Source: Arthrobacter zhaoxinii (GTDB taxonomy: Bacteria > Actinomycetota > Actinomycetes > Actinomycetales > Micrococcaceae). Taken from it: a stretch of DNA of 64,000 nt. Location: the NCBI RefSeq assembly GCF_024385505.1, contig NZ_JANFLT010000005.1:372001-436000 (forward strand), in the 5' to 3' direction. Made by a program: the position numbers and the translations under genes. The notes beneath the pieces are model-generated. The model saw only the letters and a program-made list of their open reading frames with translations. It had not been told where the DNA came from and ran no database searches. Below are positions 1-8,986 of this stretch, piece by piece; position 1 is the first letter of the stretch; every line of letters begins with the position of its first letter.

Positions 1-119
1 GAGGGCACGGGAAGCCCGCAGGCCGCCAACGCGGAACTGATGCCGCCCGTGATGGCACCCGCCGGGTCCACCAGCGTTCCATCAAGATCGAAAAGCACCA
101 AGAGCCGGGGAGAAGTCAC
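1..119 (-). CDS. HAD-superfamily hydrolase, 5' end only (phosphoglycolate phosphatase-like)
   Basis: Only the first 39 or so codons are present; the gene continues past the left edge. Translation from a GTG at 117-119 gives VTSPRLLVLFDLDGTLVDP, which contains the HAD motif I (DLDGTLVDP) with the nucleophilic Asp and the general acid/base Asp two residues later. This motif marks phosphatases of the Gph/PGP or beta-phosphoglucomutase type. Substrate cannot be told from this fragment. The gene lies downstream of uvrA on the same strand, but the uvrA terminator separates the two. Confidence 0.8.
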   Translation of the reverse strand, partial: MTSPRLLVLFDLDGTLVDPAGAITGGISSALAACGLPVP

Positions 120-150
120 GGGCCTAAGTTTGGCATATCCCGGCGGGCTA

Positions 151-190
151 AGGGAAAAAGATATGCCCGGCACAGTATATGTGCCGGGCA
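151..190 (-). terminator. uvrA rho-independent terminator
   Basis: An 11-bp perfect inverted repeat (TGCCCGGCACA at 164-174 and its complement at 180-190) encloses a 5-nt loop. Read on the minus strand, the stem is followed by ATATC and a run of five T (positions 155-159). It starts 10 bp after the uvrA stop codon. Confidence 0.85.
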
Positions 191-199
191 GGTATCCCG

Positions 200-3103
200 T
201 TACGGGTTGAGGATTTCCGCCAGGAACGTAGCGGTGTGGCTGCCCTCAACCTTGGCGACCTTCTCCGGGGTGCCGGAGGCCACCACCTTGCCGCCGCCGG
301 TGCCGCCGTCGGGACCGAGGTCAATGATCCAGTCGGCACTCTTGATGACGTCCAGGTTGTGCTCGATGGTGATCACGGTGTTGCCCTTGTCCACCAGCCC
401 CTGCAGGACCTCCAGCAGCTTGCGGACGTCTTCGAAGTGCAGGCCCGTGGTGGGCTCGTCGAGGACGTAGATGCTGCGGCCGTTGGAGCGCTTCTGCAGT
501 TCGCTGGCGAGCTTCACGCGCTGTGCCTCGCCGCCGGAGAGCGTGGTGGCGGGCTGGCCCAGCCGGACATAGCCCAGGCCCACGTCCACCAGCGTGTTCA
601 GGTGCCGGGAAATCGGACCGAAGGCGGCGAAGAACTCCGCGGCTTCCTCGATCGGCATGTCCAGCACCTCGGCGATGTTCTTGCCCTTGTAGTGCACCTC
701 CATGGTTTCCCGGTTGAACCGGGCGCCGTGGCACACCTCGCACGGAACATACACGTCGGGCAGGAAGTTCATTTCGATCTTCAGCGTGCCGTCGCCGTGG
801 CAGGCCTCGCAGCGCCCGCCCTTGACGTTGAAGGAGAAGCGGCCCGGCAGGTAGCCGCGCACCTTCGCCTCGTTGGTCTCGGCGAAGAGCTTGCGGATGT
901 GGTCCCAGACACCGGTGTAGGTGGCGGGGTTGGACCGCGGGGTCCGTCCGATCGGGCTCTGGTCCACGTGGATGACCTTGTCCAGCTGCTCCAGGCCCTC
1001 CACGCGGGTGTGCCTGCCGGCCACGTGCTTTGCGCCGTTGAGCTTGTTCGCCATCGTCTTGTAAAGGATGTCGTTGATCAGGGTGGACTTGCCGGAGCCG
1101 CTGACGCCCGTGACGGCAGTGAAAACGCCCAGCGGAACGTCCACGTTCAGGTTCTGCAGGTTGTTTTCCCGCGCCCCGACGATCTTCAGCTGGCGGGACT
1201 TGTCCACCTTGCGCCGCTTCGCCGGGATTTCGATCTTCTTCCGGCCGGAGAGGTACGCGCCGGTGATGGACCGCTCGTTGGTCAGCAGCTCGGCCAACGG
1301 TCCGGAGTGCACCACCTCGCCGCCGCGCTCACCGGCGCCGGGGCCGACGTCGACAATCCAGTCCGCTTCCTGGATCGTGTCTTCGTCGTGCTCCACCACA
1401 ATCAGGGTGTTGCCCAGGCTGCGCAGCCGGATCAGGGTGTCGATCAGGCGACGGTTGTCCTTCTGGTGCAGGCCGATGGACGGCTCATCCAGGACGTACA
1501 GCACGCCGACGAGACCGGAGCCGATCTGCGTGGCCAGGCGGATGCGCTGGGCTTCGCCGCCGGACAGCGTGGCCGCCGGGCGGTTCAGGCTCAGGTATTC
1601 GAGGCCGACGTCGAGCAGGAAGGTCAGGCGGGCCTGGATTTCCTTCAGCACCTGGTTGGCAATCTGCGCTTCGCGTCCGGTGAGGACCAGGGTGTTGAGG
1701 AAGTCCGCGGCTTCACGCAGCGGCAGGGCGCTGATCTCGGCGATGTTGCGGCCGTTGATCAGCACGGACAGGGACGCCGGGTTCAGGCGCGCTCCCCCGC
1801 ACTCGGGGCAGGCAATTTCCCGCATGTACTCTTCGTACCGGTCGCGGGCGTGGTCCGACTCGGTTTCCTCGTGCTTGCGGTGGATGTACTGGATGACGCC
1901 TTCGAAGCCGGTGCTGTACTTACGTTCGCGGCCGAAGCGGTTCCGGTACTGGACCACCACCTTGTGGTCCTTGCCGTGGAGCACTGCCTCGCGCACCTTA
2001 GCCGGCAGCTTCTTCCAGGGGGTGTCCATGGAGAAGCCCATGTCCTTGGCCAGGCCGTCGAGCAGCCGGTTCCAGTACTCCGTGGTGGCGGTGCCCAGGG
2101 ACCACGGGGCGATGGCACCCTCGGCCAGGGACTTGGAGGGGTCCGGAATGATCAGGTCCTCGTCCACTTCCAGCCGGGAGCCGATGCCGGTGCAGACCGG
2201 GCAGGCGCCGAACGGGTTGTTGAAGGAGAATGACCGCGGTTCGATTTCGTCGATGGCCAGCGGGTGCTCGTTCGGGCAGGCGAGGTTCTCGGAGAAGGTG
2301 CGGGTACGTTCGCTGCTGTCCTCGGGCAGGTCCACGAAGTCCACCACCACGCGCCCGTCGGCCAGGCCGAGTCCGGTTTCCACGGAGTCGGTGAGCCGCT
2401 GCCGGATGCCGTCCTTGGCCACCAGACGGTCCACGACCACTTCGATGTTGTGCTTGTACTGCTTGCCGAGCTTCGGCGGATCGGACAGCTGGATCTGCTT
2501 GCCGTCCACCCGGGCACGGGAGTAGCCCTTGGCAGCGAGTTCCTTGAACAGGTCAACGAATTCGCCCTTCCGGCCGCGGACCACCGGGGCCAGGATCTGG
2601 AAGCGGGTGCCCTCTTCCAGTTCGAGGAGCTGGTCCACGATCTGCTGCGGCGTCTGCCGGCTGACGGGCTCGCCGCAGACCGGGCAGAAGGGCCGTCCCA
2701 CACGGGCCCAGAGCAGGCGCATGTAGTCGTGGATCTCGGTGATGGTGCCGACCGTGGAGCGCGGGTTCTTGCTGGTGGACTTCTGGTCGATCGAGACGGC
2801 GGGCGAGAGGCCCTCGATGAAGTCGACGTCGGGCTTGTCCACCTGGCCCAGGAACATGCGCGCGTAGGCGGAGAGGGACTCGACGTAACGGCGCTGGCCC
2901 TCGGCGAAGATGGTGTCGAACGCCAGGGAGGATTTGCCCGAACCGGACAGGCCGGTGAAGACGATCATGGCGTCCCGCGGAAGGTCCAGGTCAACGTTGC
3001 GGAGGTTGTGCTCGCGCGCGCCTTTCACTACCAGACGGGAAAGGTCATTGGCTTTATGCGGCACGAACGTGGTGTCCGCCGTCGGAAGAGTCGATTTAGG
3101 CAC
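200..3103 (-). CDS. uvrA: UvrABC excinuclease subunit A
   Basis: Damage-recognition ATPase of nucleotide excision repair, acting as a dimer with UvrB. It has two ABC ATPase modules: Walker A GLSGSGKS near residue 52 and GVSGSGKS near residue 660, and [18 protein letters not shown] signatures. Zinc-binding CxxC pairs are visible (CPVCGEP, CPECGGA, and CEACHGDG with CEVCHGA). Length of about 967 aa is normal. A GTG at 3112 also opens the frame, but it overlaps the -10 hexamer TAGAGT (3111-3116). I prefer the GTG at 3103, 7 nt downstream of that hexamer, giving a protein that begins [12 protein letters not shown] LexA-like box sits just upstream, consistent with SOS control. Product certain; start moderately certain. 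Confidence 0.97.
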   Translation of the reverse strand: MPKSTLPTADTTFVPHKANDLSRLVVKGAREHNLRNVDLDLPRDAMIVFTGLSGSGKSSLAFDTIFAEGQRRYVESLSAYARMFLGQVDKPDVDFIEGLSPAVSIDQKSTSKNPRSTVGTITEIHDYMRLLWARVGRPFCPVCGEPVSRQTPQQIVDQLLELEEGTRFQILAPVVRGRKGEFVDLFKELAAKGYSRARVDGKQIQLSDPPKLGKQYKHNIEVVVDRLVAKDGIRQRLTDSVETGLGLADGRVVVDFVDLPEDSSERTRTFSENLACPNEHPLAIDEIEPRSFSFNNPFGACPVCTGIGSRLEVDEDLIIPDPSKSLAEGAIAPWSLGTATTEYWNRLLDGLAKDMGFSMDTPWKKLPAKVREAVLHGKDHKVVVQYRNRFGRERKYSTGFEGVIQYIHRKHEETESDHARDRYEEYMREIACPECGGARLNPASLSVLINGRNIAEISALPLREAADFLNTLVLTGREAQIANQVLKEIQARLTFLLDVGLEYLSLNRPAATLSGGEAQRIRLATQIGSGLVGVLYVLDEPSIGLHQKDNRRLIDTLIRLRSLGNTLIVVEHDEDTIQEADWIVDVGPGAGERGGEVVHSGPLAELLTNERSITGAYLSGRKKIEIPAKRRKVDKSRQLKIVGARENNLQNLNVDVPLGVFTAVTGVSGSGKSTLINDILYKTMANKLNGAKHVAGRHTRVEGLEQLDKVIHVDQSPIGRTPRSNPATYTGVWDHIRKLFAETNEAKVRGYLPGRFSFNVKGGRCEACHGDGTLKIEMNFLPDVYVPCEVCHGARFNRETMEVHYKGKNIAEVLDMPIEEAAEFFAAFGPISRHLNTLVDVGLGYVRLGQPATTLSGGEAQRVKLASELQKRSNGRSIYVLDEPTTGLHFEDVRKLLEVLQGLVDKGNTVITIEHNLDVIKSADWIIDLGPDGGTGGGKVVASGTPEKVAKVEGSHTATFLAEILNP

Positions 3104-3110
3104 GTTTTCC

Positions 3111-3116
3111 ACTCTA
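3111..3116 (-). promoter_or_regulatory. uvrA: uvrA -10 hexamer
   Basis: TAGAGT on the minus strand, 7 nt before the GTG at 3103. No Shine-Dalgarno sequence precedes that codon, so the transcript is probably leaderless. No convincing -35 was seen. Confidence 0.55.
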
Positions 3117-3118
3117 GT

Positions 3119-3134
3119 TCAAACGCCGATTCGA
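3119..3134 (-). promoter_or_regulatory. LexA/SOS-box-like operator upstream of uvrA
   Basis: Minus-strand sequence TCGAATCGGCGTTTGA resembles the mycobacterial/actinobacterial SOS consensus TCGAAC-N4-GTTCGA, with one mismatch in each half and the correct 4-nt spacing. It lies immediately upstream of the uvrA -10, where LexA would block transcription. uvrA is an SOS gene in many bacteria. Binding itself is inferred. Confidence 0.55.
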
Positions 3135-3304
3135 AAAAGTATTCGACCCCCCGGGTTTCGCCGCGGGCGAAGCGGAACGGGTGCACGGAGCTGCCGGGGC
3201 TGCATCGCGCGCGCACGCGATCCCAAGGTTGGGGCTGTTGTTATCCCTGAGGTGCCACCGGCACCAGCAGCACCACCCGGTGGGATGCTGTGCTGTAAAC
3301 CGCT

Positions 3305-3721
3305 CTAGCCCAGCGCAGCCCGCACGAGGGATACGGCGTCGTCATCCGAGACGCCGTTGGCCCGTACCGTCTCGGCATACGCGGCGGCGGCTTCGGCCAC
3401 CCGGCCGCGGCTGCTGTCACCGTTCGCGGCGATGACCGTGCCGGCGCGGGACCGGGTGGTCACCACCTGCGCCTGCTCCAGTTCGCGGTAGGCCTTGGCC
3501 ACGGTGTTCACTGCCAGTCCCAGGTGTCCGGCCAGCGCACGGACCGGAGGCAGCCGCGTCCCGACGGCGAGGCGGCCGTCATTCACGCCGTCCAGGATCT
3601 GCAGGCGCAGCTGTTCATACGGGGGAACCGAGCTGGAAGCGTCTATCCGGACCTTTGCCAGCACGCCGGGGTCGTTGCCGGCAGGGGGCGCTTCGGATCC
3701 GGGCTTTGTGTCAGGCGTCAT
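3305..3721 (-). CDS. GntR-family (YtrA-type) transcriptional regulator
   Basis: A 138-aa protein with a GntR winged helix at about residues 30-98: VPPYEQLRLQILDGV, then LPPVRALAGHLGLAVNTVAKAY as the recognition helix region. Only a short C-terminal tail of about 40 residues follows, with no effector domain, as in the YtrA subfamily. YtrA-type regulators usually sit with and control ABC transporter genes. Here it begins 9 bp after the stop of the second exporter gene, so it is the third gene of that operon. It probably autoregulates the operon; the inducer is unknown. Confidence 0.88.
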   Translation of the reverse strand: MTPDTKPGSEAPPAGNDPGVLAKVRIDASSSVPPYEQLRLQILDGVNDGRLAVGTRLPPVRALAGHLGLAVNTVAKAYRELEQAQVVTTRSRAGTVIAANGDSSRGRVAEAAAAYAETVRANGVSDDDAVSLVRAALG

Positions 3722-3730
3722 GCTGCAATG

Positions 3731-5680
3731 CTAATGCCCGGCAGGATCGGCAGGCTCCTCCGCGGTCTCCGCCGGGCCGGCGAACTGGGAGCGGTAGAGC
3801 TCGGAGTAGAAACCCTCGGCCGCCAGCAGTGCCTCATGCGGGCCCTGCTCCACGATCTGCCCGTCCCGCACCACCAGGATGATGTCCGCGTCCCGGATGG
3901 TGGACAGGCGGTGGGCAATCACGAAGCTGGTGCGGTCCTGACGCAGGGCGTTCATGGCCAGCCGGATCGCGACTTCGGTGCGGGTGTCCACGGAACTGGT
4001 CGCTTCGTCCAGCACCAGGATGGACGGGTTCGAAAGCCAGGCCCGGGCGATGGTCAACAGCTGCCGCTGGCCCTGGCTGAGCGCCCCGCCGTCGTACCCG
4101 AGCACGGTGTCGTAGCCCTCCGGCAGGGAGCGGACGAAGTGGTCCACGTGGGTGGCCTGCGCCGCAGCGACAATCTGCTCCTCGGTGGCGCCGGGTGCGC
4201 CGTAGGCCAGGTTCTCCCGCACGGTGCCCTCGAACAGCCAGGCGTCCTGGAGCACCATGCCGATGTGGCTGCGCAGTTCCTCGCGGCCGAGCCGGGCAGT
4301 GTCCACGCCATCGATCGTGATGCGGCCGGCGTCCACCTCGTAGAACCGCATCAGGAGATTGACCAGGGTGGTCTTGCCGGCGCCGGTGGGGCCCACGATG
4401 GCCACGGTCTGCCCCGGCTCGGCGGTGAAGGACAGATCCCGGATAAGCGGCGCGTCGGGGCTGTAACTGAAGGACACGTCTTCAAAGGCCACCCGTCCCC
4501 GGACGGTCTCGAGGTGTTCGGGCCGCTCGGGGTCCGGATCCTGCTCCCTGGCATCCAGCAGTGCGAACACGCGTTCCGCGGAGGCGACGCCGGACTGGAG
4601 CATGTTGATCAGCCCGCCGAGCTGGCCCAGCGGCTGGCTGAACTGGCGGCTGTACTGCACGAAGGCCTGCACGCCGCCGATGGACAGCTGCCCGCCGGCC
4701 ACCTGCAGGCCGCCGACCACGGCCACCGCCACATAGTTGAGGTTCGAGATGAACATCATCGCCGGCATGATGATGCCCGAGACGAACTGCGCGCGGAACG
4801 CGGAGCGGTACAGGCGGTGGTTGGCCGGGGCGAATCCCTCGATCACCCGTTCCTGCTGGCCGAAGGCCTTCACGACGTCCTGGCCGGTGAACATTTCCTC
4901 GATGTAGCCGTTCACCTCGCCGGTGGATTTCCACTGGGTCTTGAACTCCGCCTGCGAGCGCCGGGCAATGAGCACGGTGACCAGGGCGGAGACCGGCACG
5001 GTGATCACGGCGATCAGGGCCAGCAGCGGGGAAATGGAGACCATCATTGCCAGCACGCCGATGATGGTCAGGACCGAGGTGACAATCTGGGTCAGGCTCT
5101 GCGAAAGGGTCTGGGCCAGGTTGTCGATGTCATTGGTGACGCGGCTCAGGACGTCGCCGCGTGACTGCTGCTGGAAATGGGACATGGGCAGGCGGAACAG
5201 TTTGCCGTCGACGTCGCGGCGCAGCCGGTACATGGCGTTCTGGACAACGCGGGCGGTCACCCGTGCCTGGAACCAGCCGAACGCGAACGCCGCGAGGTAG
5301 ATTCCCAGCACGCCGAGCAGGATGCCGCCGAGCCGGGCGAAGTCCAGTCCCTGCCCGGGGACCACGTCCATGACCGCAAGCATGTCCGCCAGTTCCCGTT
5401 CCCCCGAGTCCCGCAGCGTCTGTACCTGGGCGTCCTTGGACATCCCCGCCGGCAGGGACTGCCCGATGAACCCGTCGAAGATGACGTTGGTGGCCTCCCC
5501 CAGGATCCTCGGTGCACTGACCGCGAGCGCCACGGAGACGACGGCGGCAGCCAGTACCGCCGCCACCCGTACCCGGTCCGGTGCCATCAGCCCCAGGATC
5601 CGCCGGACACTGGCGGCAAAGTTCTCCGGCCTGGCCGTTGCAGGAGCCCCCGGGCGTCCCCGTACCCCCGGGGTGCTCAT
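3731..5680 (-). CDS. ABC exporter half-transporter, consensus-site subunit
   Basis: A 649-aa fusion of a six-helix exporter membrane domain (about residues 25-350) and an ABC ATPase (about 395-630). Visible motifs are Walker A GPTGAGKTT, signature LSQGQRQ, and Walker B ILVLDEATS with the catalytic Glu. It overlaps the upstream half-transporter by 4 bp, so the two are co-translated and almost certainly form a heterodimer. The pairing matches heterodimeric multidrug exporters such as TM287/288 and BmrCD, with this subunit as the TM288-like partner. An export function (drug, lipid or peptide) is likely; the substrate cannot be read from sequence. Confidence 0.93.
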   Translation of the reverse strand: MSTPGVRGRPGAPATARPENFAASVRRILGLMAPDRVRVAAVLAAAVVSVALAVSAPRILGEATNVIFDGFIGQSLPAGMSKDAQVQTLRDSGERELADMLAVMDVVPGQGLDFARLGGILLGVLGIYLAAFAFGWFQARVTARVVQNAMYRLRRDVDGKLFRLPMSHFQQQSRGDVLSRVTNDIDNLAQTLSQSLTQIVTSVLTIIGVLAMMVSISPLLALIAVITVPVSALVTVLIARRSQAEFKTQWKSTGEVNGYIEEMFTGQDVVKAFGQQERVIEGFAPANHRLYRSAFRAQFVSGIIMPAMMFISNLNYVAVAVVGGLQVAGGQLSIGGVQAFVQYSRQFSQPLGQLGGLINMLQSGVASAERVFALLDAREQDPDPERPEHLETVRGRVAFEDVSFSYSPDAPLIRDLSFTAEPGQTVAIVGPTGAGKTTLVNLLMRFYEVDAGRITIDGVDTARLGREELRSHIGMVLQDAWLFEGTVRENLAYGAPGATEEQIVAAAQATHVDHFVRSLPEGYDTVLGYDGGALSQGQRQLLTIARAWLSNPSILVLDEATSSVDTRTEVAIRLAMNALRQDRTSFVIAHRLSTIRDADIILVVRDGQIVEQGPHEALLAAEGFYSELYRSQFAGPAETAEEPADPAGH

Positions 5681-7410
5681 GCGACTTCCTCCGCGGTCAG
5701 CTGCGACGCGACGATCTCCCGGTAGGTGTCCGAGGACTCCATCAGCTCGGCATGGGTTCCCTGCCCCGCTATCCGTCCTTCCTCCAGCACGATGATCCGG
5801 GCGGCGTCGGTGATGGTGTTCACCCGCTGGGCGACCACGATGACCGTGGCGTTCCGGGTCTGCGGCTTCAGCGCCGCCCGCAGCCGGGCGTCGGTGGCGA
5901 AGTCGAGGGCGGAGAAGCTGTCATCGAACAGGTAAATGGACGGCCGGACCACCAGGGCGCGGGCAATGGCCAGGCGTTGGCGCTGTCCCCCGGAGAAGTT
6001 GGACCCGCCCTGCTCCACGCGGTGTTCCAGTCCTCCCTCGGACGTCCGCACGAAGTCCGCCGCCTGCGCGGTCTCCAGCGCCTCCCAGAGCTCAGCGTCG
6101 GTGGCCTCCGGCCGGCCGAAGCGCAGGTTCGAGGCAATGGTGCCGCTGAACAGGTACGCCCGCTGCGGCACGAGGCCGATGCCGCGCCGCAGTGAGGAGA
6201 GCGTGACGCCGGCAATGTCCTGCCCGTCCACGTCGATGCTGCCGGACGTGGAGTCGAGCAGCCGCGGAACCAGATGCAGCAGTGTGGTCTTTCCTGCCCC
6301 GGTGGAACCGATGATGGCGGTGGTCTCCCCCGGCAGGGCTTCGAAACTGAGGTTGAACAGCACCGGGTCCTCCGCCCCCGGGTAGCTGTAGCCGACATCC
6401 GTAAAGGTGAGCCGTCCGCCGTCGTACGCCAGCTCTCCCGCCCCGGGGGCATCGGAGACGCTGGTCCGGGTATCCAGCACCTCGAAGATCCGTTCGGCAC
6501 ACACCGCGGCGCGGGGAAGCATCATGATCATGAACATGGACATCATGACGGCCACGAGGATCTGCATGATGTAGGCGATAAAGGCGGTGAGCGCACCGAT
6601 CTGCATCTGTCCGGCGTCGATCCGGAAGGCACCGAACCAGACCACCGCGACCGTGGCGAGGTTGGCGATCAACATGGCGGCGGGAAACAGCAGGGCCAGC
6701 AGCTGGCTGACCCGCAGCTGCGTCTGCGTGAGGTCCCTGTTCGCTCCGGCGAAACGGTCCTGCTCGGAGTGCTCCCGGATGAAGGCCCGGATGACGCTGA
6801 TGCCCATGATCTGTTCCCGCAGCACCGAGTTGACCCGGTCGATCTGCCGCTGGGCGCGCCGGAACAGGGGAATCAGCCGCCGCAGGACCAACCCGATCAC
6901 CAGGAACAGGGCGGGCAGGATCAGCAGCAGGATGCCGGAGAGCGGAATGTCCTGGTTCAGGGCCAGCAGGACCCCGCCCACACCCATGATGGGAGCCGAG
7001 ACCATCATGGTGAAGGTCATCAGCAGCGTCATCTGCACCTGCTGCACATCATTGGTGGTGCGGGTGATCAGTGACGGCGGCCCGAACAGGCCGACTTCCC
7101 GGGAGGAGAAGGTCTCCACGTTGGTGAACAGCGCTGCCCGGATATTCCGGCCGGCGCTCATGGCCACCCGGGAGGCAAGATAGGTGGCCGCAACCGAACA
7201 CACGACCTGGCCCGCCGTGACGGCAAGCATCCATCCGCCTACCTGCATGATGACGCCGGTATCCCCGGTGACCACACCGCGGTCAATGATGTCGGCGTTC
7301 AGGGTGGGCAGATACAGCGTGGCGACGGTCTGCAGCAGCTGCAGGAGAACGACGGCGGCCACCGCGCCTTTGTAGGGGGCGAGGTTTTCCCGGACCAGCC
7401 TCAGAAGCAT
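5677..7410 (-). CDS. ABC exporter half-transporter, degenerate-site subunit
   Basis: A 577-aa exporter half-transporter, the first gene of the operon. A membrane domain with six predicted helices covers about residues 1-310 and an ABC ATPase follows. Walker A is GSTGAGKTT and the signature is FSGGQRQ. Walker B reads IYLFDDSFSALD, so the catalytic Glu after Walker B is replaced by Asp. That substitution defines the non-hydrolytic site in asymmetric heterodimers such as TM287 and BmrC. A TACGTT hexamer lies 6 nt before the ATG and AAGG also precedes it. Confidence 0.93.
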   Translation of the reverse strand: MLLRLVRENLAPYKGAVAAVVLLQLLQTVATLYLPTLNADIIDRGVVTGDTGVIMQVGGWMLAVTAGQVVCSVAATYLASRVAMSAGRNIRAALFTNVETFSSREVGLFGPPSLITRTTNDVQQVQMTLLMTFTMMVSAPIMGVGGVLLALNQDIPLSGILLLILPALFLVIGLVLRRLIPLFRRAQRQIDRVNSVLREQIMGISVIRAFIREHSEQDRFAGANRDLTQTQLRVSQLLALLFPAAMLIANLATVAVVWFGAFRIDAGQMQIGALTAFIAYIMQILVAVMMSMFMIMMLPRAAVCAERIFEVLDTRTSVSDAPGAGELAYDGGRLTFTDVGYSYPGAEDPVLFNLSFEALPGETTAIIGSTGAGKTTLLHLVPRLLDSTSGSIDVDGQDIAGVTLSSLRRGIGLVPQRAYLFSGTIASNLRFGRPEATDAELWEALETAQAADFVRTSEGGLEHRVEQGGSNFSGGQRQRLAIARALVVRPSIYLFDDSFSALDFATDARLRAALKPQTRNATVIVVAQRVNTITDAARIIVLEEGRIAGQGTHAELMESSDTYREIVASQLTAEEVA

Positions 7411-7471
7411 CCTTGCAACGTACGCCCGTCCGCGAGCGCAGACAATAGGTCCCCTGCGCCGAGTGCCTCGC

Positions 7472-7477
7472 TAGACT
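7472..7477 (+). promoter_or_regulatory. -10 hexamer of a leaderless transcript
   Basis: TAGACT followed by exactly 6 nt (ggcggc) and then the ATG at 7484, with no Shine-Dalgarno. The transcription start is expected at the A of the ATG. Confidence 0.6.
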
Positions 7478-7483
7478 GGCGGC

Positions 7484-8122
7484 ATGGAGGATCTGGAGAA
7501 CATCACTATCCGCAGCGTGTCCGTCAGCGACATGGACAACAACGTCTACCTGCTCACCGGCAAGGCGTCCGGCGCGCAGGTGCTTATCGACGCCGCAGCC
7601 GACTTCCCCGCCATCCAGCGGCTGCTGGCTGACGGGGCGCAGGATGCCGCGGTCCCGGCGAAGCTGGAACTGGTCATCACCACGCACAGCCACTGGGACC
7701 ATGTCCGGGCGCTCGCCGAAACGGTGGCGGCCACCGGCGCGCGGACCGCAGCCGGCACGGCGGACATCCCCGACATTGAGGTGCCCACGGTTGTTCCCCT
7801 GGACCACGGGGACACCGGCACGTTCCCCGACTTTGAGCTGGAGGCGATCTCGCTGCGCGGCCACACCCCGGGTTCCGTGGCCCTGCTCTACCGGGACCCG
7901 CACGGCCCCGCCCACCTGTTCACCGGAGATTCCCTCTTCCCAGGCGGGCTGGGCAACACGCAGAAGGATCCGGAGCGCTTTGCGCAGCTGTACCGCGACG
8001 TATTCGAACGTGTGTTCGATTATCTTCCGGATGACACCGTGGTGCACCCCGGTCACGGCGCCGGCACCACCCTGGGCGCCGAGCGGCCGCACCTGCGGGA
8101 GTGGAAAGAGCGCGGCTGGTAG
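7484..8122 (+). CDS. MBL-fold metallohydrolase (glyoxalase II-like)
   Basis: A 212-aa cytosolic protein of the metallo-beta-lactamase fold. Metal-ligand motifs are in order: THSHWDH near residue 68 (HxHxDH), GHTPGS near residue 127, TGDSLFPGG near residue 146 and VHPGHG near residue 187. This set is typical of glyoxalase II-like thioester or lactone hydrolases with a dinuclear zinc or iron site. Substrate unknown. The gene is transcribed divergently from the ABC exporter operon with a gap of about 70 bp, and stands alone. Confidence 0.88.
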   Translation: MEDLENITIRSVSVSDMDNNVYLLTGKASGAQVLIDAAADFPAIQRLLADGAQDAAVPAKLELVITTHSHWDHVRALAETVAATGARTAAGTADIPDIEVPTVVPLDHGDTGTFPDFELEAISLRGHTPGSVALLYRDPHGPAHLFTGDSLFPGGLGNTQKDPERFAQLYRDVFERVFDYLPDDTVVHPGHGAGTTLGAERPHLREWKERGW

Positions 8123-8143
8123 CAGCCGCGGTCCGGTTTGCCG

Positions 8144-8923
8144 CTAGGCCGCCTTCCGGCCCACCATAAAGAGCCGCCGGAACGGGAAGACGGTTCCCCA
8201 GGCGTGCTGCGGGTAGGCCGTCCGCAGCAGGGAAGCGTATTCGGCCTCGAAGGCGGCAAAGTCCTCGGCGGACAGGGCGTTGATGACCGGACGCAGGGCT
8301 GTGCCCCGCACCCATTCCAGTACCGGATCCTCACCGGTCAGGACCTGGGCGTAGCTGGTTTCCCAGACATCCGCCTCGAACCCGGCCTCGGTGAAGAGGG
8401 CCAGGTATTCCTCCGGCTCGTCCACGGCGTCGGCATGGCGCAGCACCCCGTCCAGCTTCGGCACCCAGGCGGCGCTCGCCGCCAGTTCCCGCATCAGCAC
8501 ATGGGAGGGCGCGGTGAAGTTGCCCGGCACCTGCACCGCCAGCCACGCGCCGGCGTCGAGCTGCTTGGCCCACCGCCGCAGGAGGTCCCGGTGGCCCGGC
8601 ACCCACTGCAGTGCGGCGTTGGAGACCACCACATCCGTGCCGGGCTCCGGGTTCCAGTCCTCAATCCGGCCGTGCACAAAGTCCAGGTTCGACGGCGCAT
8701 CCTCCAGTGTCCGGGCGGCGTCGACCATGTCCTGCGAGGAGTCCAGGCCGGTGACCTGCGCCTGCGGCCAGCGGGCGGCGAGCGCTGCGGTGAGGACGCC
8801 CGTGCCGCAGCCAAGATCCACCACGCGCGCCGGGGAGGATGCGGCAACCCGGGCCGTGAGGTCGAAGAAGGGGCGGTCGCGGTGCGAGGAGAACTGTGTG
8901 TACTTTTCGGGGTCCCATTTCAT
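8144..8923 (-). CDS. tam: trans-aconitate 2-methyltransferase
   Basis: A 259-aa class I SAM-dependent methyltransferase. The start MKWDPEKYTQF and the following DRPFFDLTARV are characteristic of Tam, which methyl-esterifies trans-aconitate, an inhibitor of aconitase formed by spontaneous isomerisation. SAM motif I is VVDLGCGTG near residue 36. The open frame runs far upstream, antisense to the helicase gene, but the real start is the ATG at 8921-8923, which has a TAGGCT hexamer 7 nt before it. Convergent with the metallohydrolase gene. Confidence 0.9.
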   Translation of the reverse strand: MKWDPEKYTQFSSHRDRPFFDLTARVAASSPARVVDLGCGTGVLTAALAARWPQAQVTGLDSSQDMVDAARTLEDAPSNLDFVHGRIEDWNPEPGTDVVVSNAALQWVPGHRDLLRRWAKQLDAGAWLAVQVPGNFTAPSHVLMRELAASAAWVPKLDGVLRHADAVDEPEEYLALFTEAGFEADVWETSYAQVLTGEDPVLEWVRGTALRPVINALSAEDFAAFEAEYASLLRTAYPQHAWGTVFPFRRLFMVGRKAA

Positions 8924-8930
8924 GCCGCAG

Positions 8931-8936
8931 AGCCTA
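8931..8936 (-). promoter_or_regulatory. tam: -10 hexamer of tam (leaderless)
   Basis: TAGGCT on the minus strand, then 7 nt and the ATG at 8923; no Shine-Dalgarno. Supports the short tam start. Confidence 0.55.
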
Positions 8937-8986
8937 CCCGCCGCATCCGGCGGAAAACGGGATCGGCGCGGCCCCGTTAGTCTGGT

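Noticed and set aside
179-2233. 684-aa plus-strand open frame opposite uvrA
   Set aside because: Shadow of uvrA; composition typical of high-GC antisense frames.
3255-3283. CCACCGG/CCGGTGG inverted repeat downstream of the GntR gene
   Set aside because: A 7-bp stem with a 15-nt loop and no T run is too weak to call a terminator.
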